Assembly: GCA_937922785.1 (NCBI GenBank)
Contig: CALAJQ010000023.1
Coordinates: 62,001-126,000 of the forward strand
Direction of reading: 5' to 3'
Length of the DNA: 64,000 bases
From: an uncultured Acidimicrobiales bacterium
Lineage (GTDB): Bacteria; Actinomycetota; Acidimicrobiia; Acidimicrobiales; SZUA-35
Of this stretch, positions 33,306-42,199 are shown piece after piece (the first letter of the stretch is position 1; the number at the start of each line of letters is the position of its first letter). A program made the translations under genes and the position numbers. Below the pieces are notes generated by a model. It did not search any database. It had not been told where the DNA came from and saw nothing but the letters and a program-made list of their open reading frames with translations.

Positions 33306-34586
33306 TCAGCGGTCGATTGCGGCTGGAGTGGGATTCTCTCCCGCTCCCAAGCGGTCCTGGACGTTGCCGATTCGATCGCCGCTTGGAACTTTGATCTCGG
33401 CCAAGGAATCCAACAAGAAACAATCACTCAGGATCTTTTGAAATCGGTTCAGCGGTTCCTCGAAGCGAGGAGCAAGCGGCCCGGGAGGCACAGCACCAAA
33501 GGTCAAACCGCGCTGACCGCGTTCGACAATGTCGATGTCTTCTGCATTGACGTCCAGCCAAAACTTGAGCGTGGGCTCCACTGCAGCGTCTGCGACATAG
33601 TCCGATGATGGGGGCAACAAGAGGGTGCAGGTCTCTATTGTTTGCCCAGCACTACTCGGATCGAAGCGCATCACCCAAACATGATTGGGCAGCACCGACA
33701 ACAACACGTTCGGGAAAATCGCCGCAAAGCGACCCGATACCGCATCCGATTCATCCAATCCCTCCGCCGCCGGTAGGGACAACCAATCGTCGCGATCGTC
33801 GCCCGAAACGGGCGTTGTTGTTTGCCCGCAGTACATACCCGCTCCCTGGTACCGGTAGTGATCCTTTACGCGTGAAACCTTCGATAACTCAGGGTGAACC
33901 CAGGAGAGGTGGTAGTACTCCTGAAAGTTCTCGCTTATGAGCTTCCAGTTTGCGTCTATCTGAAGGGATTGCTCGGTGTGGGTGACCCATCCCTCCAGGC
34001 CATAACCAGCCATTCGTTCGGGTAGATCTCCCAACCACTCAGCCAGGGCTGGCGTCTCATCATTGAGGCACGCAAATAACAACACACCCCAGGTGTCGAC
34101 ACGAACAGGCACTAGTCCGAAGTCGGCCTTGTCGAAATCGTCGCGTGGGACCTCATCAAACAGCGGTGTGCTAAGCAACTGACCGTCGAGGCTGTATCCC
34201 CATCGGTGATAGGGGCAGCGAATTGTGTTTGCCACTTCACAGTCAGTCTCGGCCAATTCGGTGCCACGGTGGCGGCACGAGTTGTAGAAGCCGCGAAGCT
34301 CCCCGTCAGATCCGCGCGTGATGATGATCGAGCGATTTCCGACCTTCCTAACGATCAGCGGACCCGCTTCACGCACGTCATCGGCGATGCCCACACACAC
34401 CCATGCACGTTCAAAGACTCGGCTCTTCTCGTCGTCAAAAAAGCGAGGATCAGTGTACGCAGCCGGAGGCAGCCCGGTCGATTGCTTTATCGGGCGTTTA
34501 GTGCCATCCCACCATTCCTCATTGAGCCAACCAGCCATCGGTAGAAGGTTCCACAAATCGGGGTCCATATCAACTGATTGCCGCAT
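33306..34586 (-). CDS. Rieske non-haem iron oxygenase, alpha subunit
   Basis: 426 residues. The Rieske cluster ligands are Cys-x-His (SCRHRGTEL) and Cys-x2-His (CPYHRWGYSLDG). The catalytic domain has ANWKLISENFQEYYHLSWVHPEL with the two His of the mononuclear iron site, and a late Asp ligand region LDVNAEDIDIVERGQRG. Such oxygenases hydroxylate aromatics or demethylate amines such as choline and carnitine. No ferredoxin or reductase partner is adjacent. Two Met starts (34586 and 34568) are possible, neither with a clear ribosome site. It converges on the copper monooxygenase with an 8-base gap. Confidence 0.92.
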   Translation of the reverse strand: MRQSVDMDPDLWNLLPMAGWLNEEWWDGTKRPIKQSTGLPPAAYTDPRFFDDEKSRVFERAWVCVGIADDVREAGPLIVRKVGNRSIIITRGSDGELRGFYNSCRHRGTELAETDCEVANTIRCPYHRWGYSLDGQLLSTPLFDEVPRDDFDKADFGLVPVRVDTWGVLLFACLNDETPALAEWLGDLPERMAGYGLEGWVTHTEQSLQIDANWKLISENFQEYYHLSWVHPELSKVSRVKDHYRYQGAGMYCGQTTTPVSGDDRDDWLSLPAAEGLDESDAVSGRFAAIFPNVLLSVLPNHVWVMRFDPSSAGQTIETCTLLLPPSSDYVADAAVEPTLKFWLDVNAEDIDIVERGQRGLTFGAVPPGPLAPRFEEPLNRFQKILSDCFLLDSLAEIKVPSGDRIGNVQDRLGAGENPTPAAIDR

Positions 34587-34679
34587 TGTGGAAAGTCACG
34601 ACCAACCACGCAATCGGAGTTGTTTGGTTCATCACGACGCCTCCTCAAGTGATCGCCGATTTTGGTCGAAACAGTGCAC

Positions 34680-35417
34680 ATGACCACAAATCAAGCCAGC
34701 AACCGGAAACCACGTTTCAGCTTCCTCGGCTTCATCAGTGGAGGAATGCTTGGCGGCGGCGGACTTCTAATGATGCAGCAGTCGGGGCGGATGGCTCTTG
34801 CCCCTGCGCAAGCGACAAACATCGTTATCAGCGCCCTTGTGTTCGGCGTCTTGATCCCCACACTGATTCATTGGACGATCGGCTCTAAATCACGCCCAGC
34901 AACTGCGACCGTCACTGCGGTGCTCTTAATAGGTGCCTTCGCAACAACTCTTACTCTGGCACAACCCGCCTCTGCCCAATCTTGCTCGCTTGTCGTGAAT
35001 GGCCAAAGCATAAGTTCAGGATCGACTGTGGTTGTTGAAGAACAATCTGATCTGACGGTGGGGTTCACGGGAACCGAGGTGACTGGCGGGCAGGCATCAG
35101 TCAAGTTCGGGCCTCTGAATGTCTATAGCGATTCTTTCACTTTGACCGAAGCCAAGACTGGCAGCGAGGAGAGGACCTTCGATCGGTCAAAGATTGCTGA
35201 CAAGGGCGTCGGACTTTACGCCATTGATGCTGTTGTCAACACAAACGGCGCCGATTGCGCGTTCGACTTCCTTATTGACGTTCAAGGCGATCCGTTGTCG
35301 GCTCCCGCAGGGAAGGGCGCAGCGGCTGCGCTTGGCCTTGGAGCGCTCGGTTCGGTTGCAGCGATTGGCAAAGAAATCGCAAGCGCCCTAGCGCAGGTGA
35401 AGTCGGCTCTGGGCTAG
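34680..35417 (+). CDS. Hypothetical membrane-anchored protein
   Basis: Not recognised. 245 residues from the ATG at 34680 (a TTG at 34662 is also in frame). Three hydrophobic stretches are seen in the first 100 residues (FLGFISGGMLGGGGLLMM, NIVISALVFGVLIPTLIHW, VTAVLLIGAFATTLTL), the last ending in a signal-peptidase-like ASAQS. The exported part is about 110 residues with two to three Cys (SCSLVVNGQ, GADCAFDF) and beta-rich texture, followed by an Ala/Gly-rich hydrophobic tail (GKGAAAALGLGALGSVAA). It may be a surface Ig-like domain. The next gene on the strand is another membrane protein, 27 bases on. Confidence 0.7.
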   Translation: MTTNQASNRKPRFSFLGFISGGMLGGGGLLMMQQSGRMALAPAQATNIVISALVFGVLIPTLIHWTIGSKSRPATATVTAVLLIGAFATTLTLAQPASAQSCSLVVNGQSISSGSTVVVEEQSDLTVGFTGTEVTGGQASVKFGPLNVYSDSFTLTEAKTGSEERTFDRSKIADKGVGLYAIDAVVNTNGADCAFDFLIDVQGDPLSAPAGKGAAAALGLGALGSVAAIGKEIASALAQVKSALG

Positions 35418-35444
35418 TAGCTGACCCCGGCCTATTCTGACCAA

Positions 35445-35885
35445 ATGACTCGAGAGCAAGACTCTTCTCAGGCAACGTTCGTCAAGGCGCCTTCAGATCC
35501 TCGGAGCTCGTTTCGAATGTTGGGTGTGTTTGTTGCGCTCTCCTCACCGGTCTCAGGCTTCTTGTCCTATGCGGTCCTTGCCACAATTTTCGGCGAGTCC
35601 AAGTTCGAGGACGCATCAGGCCCCACCCCGCTGGGCTATCTCACACTGGCGATACCGGCAATCATTGGGCTCGCAATAGTTGCTTGGAGCTTCACTTCGG
35701 GCCCTTTGCCAAACCGACGCTTCTGGCAGATCGGGCTAGCCATCGTCGGAATGCTGTTTGCGGCGACGGGAGCTGCGACTGTTGGAAACGACGATCCATC
35801 GATAGGTGGAGGTCTTCTAGTTATTGCGGCCTTCGGCATCCTTGGTGGGCTCGCCCTCGAGGCAATCGCGCACAGGAGAAACTAA
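35445..35885 (+). CDS. Hypothetical four-helix membrane protein
   Basis: Not recognised as a named family. 146 residues starting with a hydrophilic stretch (MTREQDSSQATFVKAPSD), then four hydrophobic helices (MLGVFVALSSPVSGFLSY, LGYLTLAIPAIIGLAIVAW, WQIGLAIVGMLFAATGAA, GGLLVIAAFGILGGLALEA), ending in AHRRN. Simple integral membrane protein of the cell membrane. The region 34680-37700 forms a same-strand run; the following thioredoxin-like and antiporter genes may belong to one transcript. Confidence 0.72.
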   Translation: MTREQDSSQATFVKAPSDPRSSFRMLGVFVALSSPVSGFLSYAVLATIFGESKFEDASGPTPLGYLTLAIPAIIGLAIVAWSFTSGPLPNRRFWQIGLAIVGMLFAATGAATVGNDDPSIGGGLLVIAAFGILGGLALEAIAHRRN

Positions 35886-35946
35886 CCGCTTTCGAGGTTC
35901 TAGACCGGCCTCAAATTCGGGTTAGGCTCTGGACCGAGGAGCATGC

Positions 35947-36444
35947 ATGAACACTCATCTTGGAATCGCCGGCCGGGTCGCACCGGAGTTTCGTGTCGAA
36001 ACCTGGTTAGCGAACGTCGAGTCGGATTTGGCAATCGCCGATATCACCGAGCCCGCTATTGTCCTGTTCCTATTTCAGGCTGCCTGCCCGGGTTGTACCA
36101 AATACGGCTTCCCGACGTTTGGAAACATCCGCTCACACCTTGAGGCCGATGGCCGAATCGACCAAGTCCGATTCGCCGCAATCCAGACGGTGTTTGAAGA
36201 TTTTGAAAACAACACAGCTGAAGCAGCTATTGATCTGATGCGCCAGTTTGGCCTGGACGATCTTGCGTTAGGTCACGATGTAGGTGAACCTCCAGTCACC
36301 ATGGATGACTACCGATCCGGTGGCACCCCGTGGACGGTCATCATCGGGCCCCGGCCTGATCGCAGGGTGCTCTTTAACGGTTTCCAGCTTGACGTCGACT
36401 CGGCGCTTGAACTGATAGACCACGCCATCTCGCCCAGCACCTAA
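35947..36444 (+). CDS. Thioredoxin-fold protein with CPGC motif
   Basis: 165 residues with a TlpA/peroxiredoxin-like layout. The strand-turn LFLFQAACPGCTKYGFP holds CPGC at the position of the redox-active CxxC. GGTPWTVIIGP contains the cis-proline (GTPW) typical of thioredoxin folds, and a long helical insert (VFEDFENNTAEAAIDLMRQF) sits between. There is no signal peptide, so it is cytoplasmic. Its stop is 2 bases before the antiporter start, suggesting one transcript. A redox role is expected; the partner is unknown. Confidence 0.82.
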   Translation: MNTHLGIAGRVAPEFRVETWLANVESDLAIADITEPAIVLFLFQAACPGCTKYGFPTFGNIRSHLEADGRIDQVRFAAIQTVFEDFENNTAEAAIDLMRQFGLDDLALGHDVGEPPVTMDDYRSGGTPWTVIIGPRPDRRVLFNGFQLDVDSALELIDHAISPST

Positions 36445-36446
36445 AC

Positions 36447-37700
36447 GTGGCAGAACTTCTAATAGTTGCGCTGTCCATTTATGGATATGCCCTGTTCTCG
36501 GAACGTTTTTCGATGTCGGCCGTTACAGCACCCATGGTCTTCACCACAGTCGGTCTGTTGGTCGGCGGCGGCGGTCTGGAATGGTTCGATCTAGAACTCG
36601 AAGGTGAAGGAACGTCGCTATTGGTAGAAGCCACGCTGGTTCTGATCCTGTTCACAGATGCAATCAGGATCGACCTGAGGAAACTCCGACGCCAGGCAGC
36701 GTTGCCCGCTCGACTACTCATCGTGGGGTTACCACTAACGATCTTGGCCGGGACTGTTATGGGCGCAGCGATAATTCCCGGCGTAGGGCTTGTCGAGGCT
36801 GCTCTGCTAGCAGCCGTGCTAGCACCAACCGATGCAGCACTGGGTCAGGCGGTTGTGAGTGATCGCAGGCTCCCAGTCAGATTGAGACAAGGCCTGAACG
36901 TGGAAAGTGGTCTGAACGACGGCATAGCTGTGCCAGTGGTGACAGTACTAATCGCCGCGGTCGCGGCCGAAGTGGCAGGCGGAGCTAGCGACTGGACCGG
37001 ACTAGCTGCAAGACAAGTTGGATTTGGGTTGTTGGCTGGCCTACTTGCGGGCGTAATTGGTGGACGAGTACTAGTCGCCCGTATAGGCAGCGATTCGGTA
37101 GAGGGGGTGTACCGACAACTCGGAACAATCTCAGTCGCAGTGGCAGCGTTTGCGTTGGCTGGAGTACTGGACGGCAACGGGTTTATCGCTGCCTTCACAG
37201 CAGGGTTGGCGTTTGGCCGTGTTGCTCCCGATCATTGCTCTGGAATTGGGGACTTCACCGAGGACGAGGGCGAACTGCTTTCTGCAATCACCTTTCTCCT
37301 GTTTGGGGCGATCCTGGCAGGACCATTACTCACTGAGCTCACCCTAACGACAGCCCTTTACGCAATGCTGTCTTTGACTGTCGTCCGCATGCTGCCCGCC
37401 CTGATCGCCATGATTGGGTCTCAGACATTCATCGAAACTCGGCTCTTTCTGGGATGGTTCGGCCCGCGCGGCCTTGCGTCCATCCTCTTTGCCCTGATCG
37501 TCCTGGACGAACTCCCGTCCGAGTCCGGCGAGACAATTTTCTCCGTTGCTATTTGGACCGTGCTGCTAAGCGTCTACGCCCACGGGCTGAGCGCTAATTG
37601 GTGGACCGGCCGGCTTGCTCAACGCTTAGAGAACGAGCCTGACCCAATGCCTGAAATGGAGCAGGTGGAGGAACTGCCAACAAGACGACGGATCCTCTAG
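36447..37700 (+). CDS. Cation:proton antiporter (CPA1/NhaP-like)
   Basis: 417-residue integral membrane protein with about 11-12 hydrophobic helices. The ion-binding signature is LNVESGLNDGIAVPVV, and AAVLAPTDAALGQAVVSD and GWFGPRGLASILFALIVL are further family motifs. It exchanges Na+ or K+ for H+ across the membrane, serving pH and ion balance. The start is GTG at 36447, 2 bases after the thioredoxin-like gene. The C-terminus is a short acidic cytoplasmic tail (NEPDPMPEMEQVEE) rather than a regulatory domain. Confidence 0.92.
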   Translation: MAELLIVALSIYGYALFSERFSMSAVTAPMVFTTVGLLVGGGGLEWFDLELEGEGTSLLVEATLVLILFTDAIRIDLRKLRRQAALPARLLIVGLPLTILAGTVMGAAIIPGVGLVEAALLAAVLAPTDAALGQAVVSDRRLPVRLRQGLNVESGLNDGIAVPVVTVLIAAVAAEVAGGASDWTGLAARQVGFGLLAGLLAGVIGGRVLVARIGSDSVEGVYRQLGTISVAVAAFALAGVLDGNGFIAAFTAGLAFGRVAPDHCSGIGDFTEDEGELLSAITFLLFGAILAGPLLTELTLTTALYAMLSLTVVRMLPALIAMIGSQTFIETRLFLGWFGPRGLASILFALIVLDELPSESGETIFSVAIWTVLLSVYAHGLSANWWTGRLAQRLENEPDPMPEMEQVEELPTRRRIL

Positions 37701-37709
37701 GGTCGAGAA

Positions 37710-38489
37710 ATGACTCAACTCACCCAGCTAAGCCGATCGGTTGAAAACAAGGTCGTCCTAATCACCGGAGCGGCTTCGGGGATCGGTCGGGCATGTGCCC
37801 GAGTCTTTGCAGCAGAAGGTGCACACGTTGGTCTCATCGACCTGAATCCATCCGTCACATCAGAGGTGTTGACGCAACTAAGCTCGGCCGGAGCAACTTC
37901 TAGTGCCCAAGTGGTCGACATCACAGACGCCGCCGCACTCGAAGCGGCGATCACAGCTATCCGGAGCGAGCTGGGCCCTATCGATATCCTGGTGAACGAC
38001 GCCGGAGTGTCAGCGCCCGCAGCAATAGACAGCCCCGATTACTACGACGCGTGGGACCGGACCATGGCAGTAAACCTCATGGCCCAATCAATGACTGTTC
38101 GGGCTTGCCTGGAAGATCTTAAGCGGAACCGGTCGGGAAGGATTGTCAACGTCGCATCTACCGAGGGCCTCGGAGCAACTGCGTTTGGCGGCGCCTACAC
38201 CGCCTCCAAACATGGCGTCATCGGCTTAACAAAAAGCCTCGCGGTAGAACTGGGGCGAAGCGGGGTCACAGCAAACTGCGTGTGTCCCGGTCCGATCGCA
38301 ACAGGAATGACCGAAGCCATTCCTGATGAGCACAAAACGAAATTCGCTAGGCGCAGAGTTCCTGTTGGCCGCTATGGCAAGCCCGAAGAGGTTGCCCAAG
38401 CCATCTTGTCTTTAGCGCTGCCAGCGGCCTCCTATATCAACGGTGCGGTTCTCCCCGTTGACGGAGGCATGACATCGCAAAATACATGA
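37710..38489 (+). CDS. Short-chain dehydrogenase/reductase (FabG-like)
   Basis: 259-residue classical SDR. TGAASGIGRACARVF binds NAD(P), NDAGVSAPA is the NNAG-equivalent with Asp in place of the second Asn, and the catalytic set is Ser in VASTEG and YTASK. CPGPIATGMT and YINGAVLPVDGG are typical of FabG and related alcohol dehydrogenases. It follows the antiporter by 9 bases and converges with a 4-base gap on the large secreted protein. Substrate unassigned. Confidence 0.92.
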   Translation: MTQLTQLSRSVENKVVLITGAASGIGRACARVFAAEGAHVGLIDLNPSVTSEVLTQLSSAGATSSAQVVDITDAAALEAAITAIRSELGPIDILVNDAGVSAPAAIDSPDYYDAWDRTMAVNLMAQSMTVRACLEDLKRNRSGRIVNVASTEGLGATAFGGAYTASKHGVIGLTKSLAVELGRSGVTANCVCPGPIATGMTEAIPDEHKTKFARRRVPVGRYGKPEEVAQAILSLALPAASYINGAVLPVDGGMTSQNT

Positions 38490-38493
38490 CCGC

Positions 38494-40980
38494 CTAGAAC
38501 GGACAGGTTATCGAAGCCACTGTTGAGTCAGATCCGACGGCGTCCACCCGGTACACGTAAGTCCGGTTGTCCGAAATGGTGTCGGAGAATGACTCTGAAC
38601 CGTTAGTGATTACGCCCCGCCAGTAGAACGGGCTGTTGTTGGCACTCCGACGGATGACATACTTCGCGGCATTTTGCGCACCGCTCCATGTGACCGTTAC
38701 CGCTCCATTCCCGTCAACGACGGCACTGCATGATGTTGGCGCGGAAACCTGAGGCGCTTGCAGTGAAAGGGCCGGTGCACACTGAGTAGCATCGGCGCGT
38801 GTGCCGTCAGCTCCTACTGCAACAACGTCATATTGATATGTCTTGCCCGACTGAAGTGCTCCGGAGCTGATGTGGCTGGTTGACTGAGTCTTACCCTGCC
38901 AATAGCGGGGCCCACCGTTGACCGATCGGTAAATCACATAATCGGTGGCGTTCCCAGCGACACTCCAGCTGATCTCCGCCTTGTCGCCAGCGCCAATTAC
39001 GGCACTGCAAGTCGGCACCGGACTGACCTCTACCGAGTTGGCCGAAACATCAGGGGTACATGTCGTCGATGGAGCTGATGCACCATTTACGTCCTTGGAT
39101 ACAACGCTATAGGTGTAGGTCGTGTTGAAAGGCATGACGGCATCGGTGAAGGTTAAGGCACCGTTACTGACCTTGCCCCGCCAATATGGGCCGTTTGCGC
39201 CAACGCTTCGATACACCACGTACTCGGTTGCATCGGTTGCCGCACTCCATGTGATCACAGGCCTGTTTGCCCCATCGGCCACTGCGGAACAGTCAGGAAC
39301 TGAACCTAGAGAAGGCTCGAGGTTGATGGCAGGAGCACAAGTGAGTGGGGCCGACAATTGATCGGCTTCGAACTTGGCCCGGACTTGATACTCGGTGACT
39401 GATCCATCCGGAACAGTCTCGGTAAAGGAAGTGCCGGGAACGTCTACTGCGCCGCGCCAGGAGAAGCTGCCAGCATTAACGCTTCGATAGACGACCGCCC
39501 TGACCGCCCCTTCGGGAAGTGCAAAGTCCACAGTTGCCTCAAGGCCAACATTGGAAGCAGCACAGCTGAGAGGGATTGGTGGAGTCGAAGCAGGACCTGC
39601 CGGTGCGCCCGGACCGGTTTCGTCGCACAAGCGGACGACGTCCCAAGCCAGTGGTTGAACGCCGCCTGGAGGGCCATATGACTGGATTCCGCCTGCTACC
39701 CATAGGCATCCATCGCTCTCGTTGAGATGGACACCAAACCCGCCAGCGTCGCCCCCAAGAAGAGGTACAAAGCTTGGGATAACCGCACCGGTGTTGGGAT
39801 CAAACGCCATAACTGCATTCACGGTGTGATGGAAGTAATCGACGCCTTCTACACCTTGCCACTGTGAACGGTTGGCGTGAACTAGAACTTGGTTCTGGCT
39901 GCTGTAAAGGTCGAACCAGCAATGGCATGTTGCGTAGATGCGGTCGCCGATGAGTTCGATTTCCTGGAACTCGCCTCCGTACCAATCTGCTGGCAAGCAC
40001 TCTTCGTTCTTGGTCGGGTCACAGCCAGAGTAGTGGTGCCACTTCATGTCTAGATTCGAGGCCTCGTCGAGAACATAAAGTGAATGCTCGACACCACCAA
40101 CCCAGACATCGCCCTGGGGAGTTGCGACTACGTCGTACATTTCGGTGCAATAGCCACCAAACCCGAAACAGCCGTTGAACGGAACCTTGTCTCGCTTGTC
40201 GACAACCGAACCGGTGTCGTCTACCGAAACAAATCCTGCCGTGCCTGCCTCGCCGTTAACGAAGTCAAAGTGGCCGGCCAGATATGTGAGGTTGGTGGTC
40301 TTTGAGCGAGAGATCCCCCATACCGAACCATCGGTCACCTGCGGCGTCCAGGTGGTATCAATTGCGCCAGTTGTCGGATTAATCCGGACAGCGCCGCTTT
40401 GGCTCATGATGACGCCGTTCTCCGAAACCGTGTCGAAGCCTCCAGCGACATATAGCCAGCCGTCAGCTTCGAGTTGAAGATCACGAACCGAACTGACGTT
40501 GCCATACACGCGAGTGTTAAAGCCGGGCCAAAGGTCGCCGGTTGCAGGATCGATCTTTACCAACGCGCCAACTGGCTGTCCGTTCCAGGTTCCCATTTCG
40601 CCTCCAACAAAGAGCCCTCCGTCGGGGGACTTCTCCATTGCAAAAACGGCGTTGCCTACGTCTGGCCGGAACCAGGACTCCCACTTTCCAGTGGTTGCGT
40701 CCATAGTGGACAGATACGGCTGACGGCCAACGATGCTTCCGCTCTCATCGACGATGTCGAGGTAGTTGCCGCCCACGAACATTCGGTTGCCGACCTGTTC
40801 GTACTCCCAAGTTAGAGCGTTCCAGTTTGCGATGGTGCCTGACGCGCCTTTGGTGGTTACGCCGTAGGTGCTTCGCTTTGTCGAGTCGTACTCTGCACTG
40901 ACAGGAGTCGGCGCGCCAAACACGCCAACAATTCCAAACACCAATGCGACGGCCGCCGCCATCCTCTTAAATTCACTCAT
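38494..40980 (-). CDS. Large secreted protein: beta-propeller-like region plus four FN3-like modules
   Basis: 828 residues. ATG at 40980 gives MSEFKRMAAAVALVFGIVGV, a Sec signal ending near PVSAEYD. Residues ~40-440 have repeated KIDPATG / RINPTTG / DPNTGAV turns separated by GLFVGGE, LYVAGGF and TYLAGHF strands, as in outer-surface propellers. The rest is four similar modules of about 90 residues, each with a Cys-Ser-Ala start, ITWS/VTWS strand, Y-V-I-Y-R-S, an aromatic Y-W-R/Q-G motif and a Tyr-x-V strand closing before the next Cys. The modules look like fibronectin type III folds. A sugar- or polymer-binding surface role is likely, but not proven. Confidence 0.82.
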   Translation of the reverse strand: MSEFKRMAAAVALVFGIVGVFGAPTPVSAEYDSTKRSTYGVTTKGASGTIANWNALTWEYEQVGNRMFVGGNYLDIVDESGSIVGRQPYLSTMDATTGKWESWFRPDVGNAVFAMEKSPDGGLFVGGEMGTWNGQPVGALVKIDPATGDLWPGFNTRVYGNVSSVRDLQLEADGWLYVAGGFDTVSENGVIMSQSGAVRINPTTGAIDTTWTPQVTDGSVWGISRSKTTNLTYLAGHFDFVNGEAGTAGFVSVDDTGSVVDKRDKVPFNGCFGFGGYCTEMYDVVATPQGDVWVGGVEHSLYVLDEASNLDMKWHHYSGCDPTKNEECLPADWYGGEFQEIELIGDRIYATCHCWFDLYSSQNQVLVHANRSQWQGVEGVDYFHHTVNAVMAFDPNTGAVIPSFVPLLGGDAGGFGVHLNESDGCLWVAGGIQSYGPPGGVQPLAWDVVRLCDETGPGAPAGPASTPPIPLSCAASNVGLEATVDFALPEGAVRAVVYRSVNAGSFSWRGAVDVPGTSFTETVPDGSVTEYQVRAKFEADQLSAPLTCAPAINLEPSLGSVPDCSAVADGANRPVITWSAATDATEYVVYRSVGANGPYWRGKVSNGALTFTDAVMPFNTTYTYSVVSKDVNGASAPSTTCTPDVSANSVEVSPVPTCSAVIGAGDKAEISWSVAGNATDYVIYRSVNGGPRYWQGKTQSTSHISSGALQSGKTYQYDVVAVGADGTRADATQCAPALSLQAPQVSAPTSCSAVVDGNGAVTVTWSGAQNAAKYVIRRSANNSPFYWRGVITNGSESFSDTISDNRTYVYRVDAVGSDSTVASITCPF

Positions 40981-41006
40981 AGTGACCGAGGTTACTGCGC
41001 CGTGTG

Positions 41007-41044
41007 ACCAAGAACAGAGCAGTTGTTCCACTTATTTTCTTGGT
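41007..41044. promoter_or_regulatory. Nested inverted repeats between divergent genes
   Basis: ACCAAGAA (41007-41014) is matched by TTCTTGGT (41037-41044), a perfect 8-base pair of arms. Inside it, GAACA (41012-41016) pairs with TGTTC (41024-41028). It lies between the divergent starts of the secreted protein (40980) and the EamA transporter, where an operator would be expected. No consensus of a named regulator was recognised. Confidence 0.4.
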
Positions 41045-41109
41045 CCCTATGACCCACACCTTGTTTGACTTTGCCCGTGCTTTTACGTGGGGGTAGTAGG
41101 TTCTCCTCC

Positions 41110-42012
41110 TTGAGCAATCGCAAGACGTTGGTATTCATATTTATTGTCGCAGCGTTGATCGGCGCGAACTTCAGCGTTATCAAGATCGCTCTCGACCACA
41201 CGACTCCGCTGTTACTTGCGGCGCTTAGGACGACGGTAGGGGGACTCGCGTTGCTTGCTTTTGTTCTTTCGCGCGGCGAACGCATTCCAACCGATCGTCG
41301 AGATCTCGCAAACATCTTTGTTGTAGCCCTCAGCATCACTTCGATCTCGTCGGGGCTTCTCGTTACCGGCATCAACCGTGTGCCCGCCGGAGTTGGCTCG
41401 CTGGTCGCAAGCACCATGCCTCTGTTTACTGCCTTTGGGAGTTACCTCATACTCAAGACCCGACTTCCCAAACTTGGTATCGCTGGACTGGCAGTGGGGT
41501 TCGCAGGCGCGTTGGTGTTGGCATCGCCCTCACTTGGAGGTTCTAGTCAAGCAATTGGGATCTTGGCCCTGGTGTTGTCAGCTATTGCTTGGGCGTTTGG
41601 CAATATCTACATGAAATGGGCCGATTTCAGCAGGGTCTCGCCCTTGATGCTCACAACAGTTCAGCTCTTCTTTTCCGCATTAACTCTCTGGCCGTTAGCA
41701 CTTGCGGTTGAAGGGGTATCAGAGACTGACTGGTCGCTGGGCCTTTTGGCGCCATTGCTGTACGCCGGGATTCCAGCCTTAGCTGGCACCTTTGGCTTGC
41801 TGGCAATAGTTGTGAGGGAAGCCACTCCGACTCAAGCTGCGTCCACTGCCTATCTCATTCCTCTCTTTGGCGTTTTCTTCAGCTGGTTGATCAGGGGCGA
41901 AACCTTGGGATTGGTGGAGCTTGGCGGCGGAGTCCTAGTGGTTTGCGGGGTGTTCTTGGTTGTCAGGGCAACCACCCCCAAAGCCATGCACAGCGACGTA
42001 GCGAATTCCTAG
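41110..42012 (+). CDS. EamA/DMT-family transporter
   Basis: About 300 residues with ten hydrophobic helices in two EamA repeats. FIFIVAALIGANFSVIKIAL opens the first, and WAFGNIYMKWADF and LIPLFGVFFSWLIRGE are typical motifs of the second half. These carriers export or import metabolites such as amino acids and nucleosides. The start is uncertain: TTG 41065 gives a longer frame. I prefer TTG 41110, nine bases after GTAGTAGG, because it starts at the first helix. It is divergent from the secreted protein. Confidence 0.88.
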   Translation: MSNRKTLVFIFIVAALIGANFSVIKIALDHTTPLLLAALRTTVGGLALLAFVLSRGERIPTDRRDLANIFVVALSITSISSGLLVTGINRVPAGVGSLVASTMPLFTAFGSYLILKTRLPKLGIAGLAVGFAGALVLASPSLGGSSQAIGILALVLSAIAWAFGNIYMKWADFSRVSPLMLTTVQLFFSALTLWPLALAVEGVSETDWSLGLLAPLLYAGIPALAGTFGLLAIVVREATPTQAASTAYLIPLFGVFFSWLIRGETLGLVELGGGVLVVCGVFLVVRATTPKAMHSDVANS

Positions 42013-42058
42013 GGTTTCGTGTTGTGGCTGGCCGCTTGAGGGGCGATGATTCACTGAG

Positions 42059-42199
42059 ATGAGCCGCCCAACAAACAAGAGCCGTGTAACCAAGAAGGTC
42101 AAGCCAGTCGACGGAGAACAACGGCGCCGCAAACACGGCGACCACTACCACGACGAGCGCTGGTGTGAGGCTCATAAGCAATGGGAGCCGATGCGCTGA
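42059..42199 (+). CDS. Possible small basic protein, 46 residues
   Basis: An ATG-initiated frame of 46 codons, too short for a usual gene list. The product is very basic, with KSRVTKKVKPVDGEQRRRK followed by a His/Trp/Cys patch (HGDHYHDERWCEAHKQW) that could bind metal. Codon choice resembles the neighbours and the frame ends in the first bases of the PP2C-like gene. A GAGGGG run is 15 bases or more upstream, so the ribosome site is poor. It may be real or chance. Confidence 0.4.
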   Translation: MSRPTNKSRVTKKVKPVDGEQRRRKHGDHYHDERWCEAHKQWEPMR

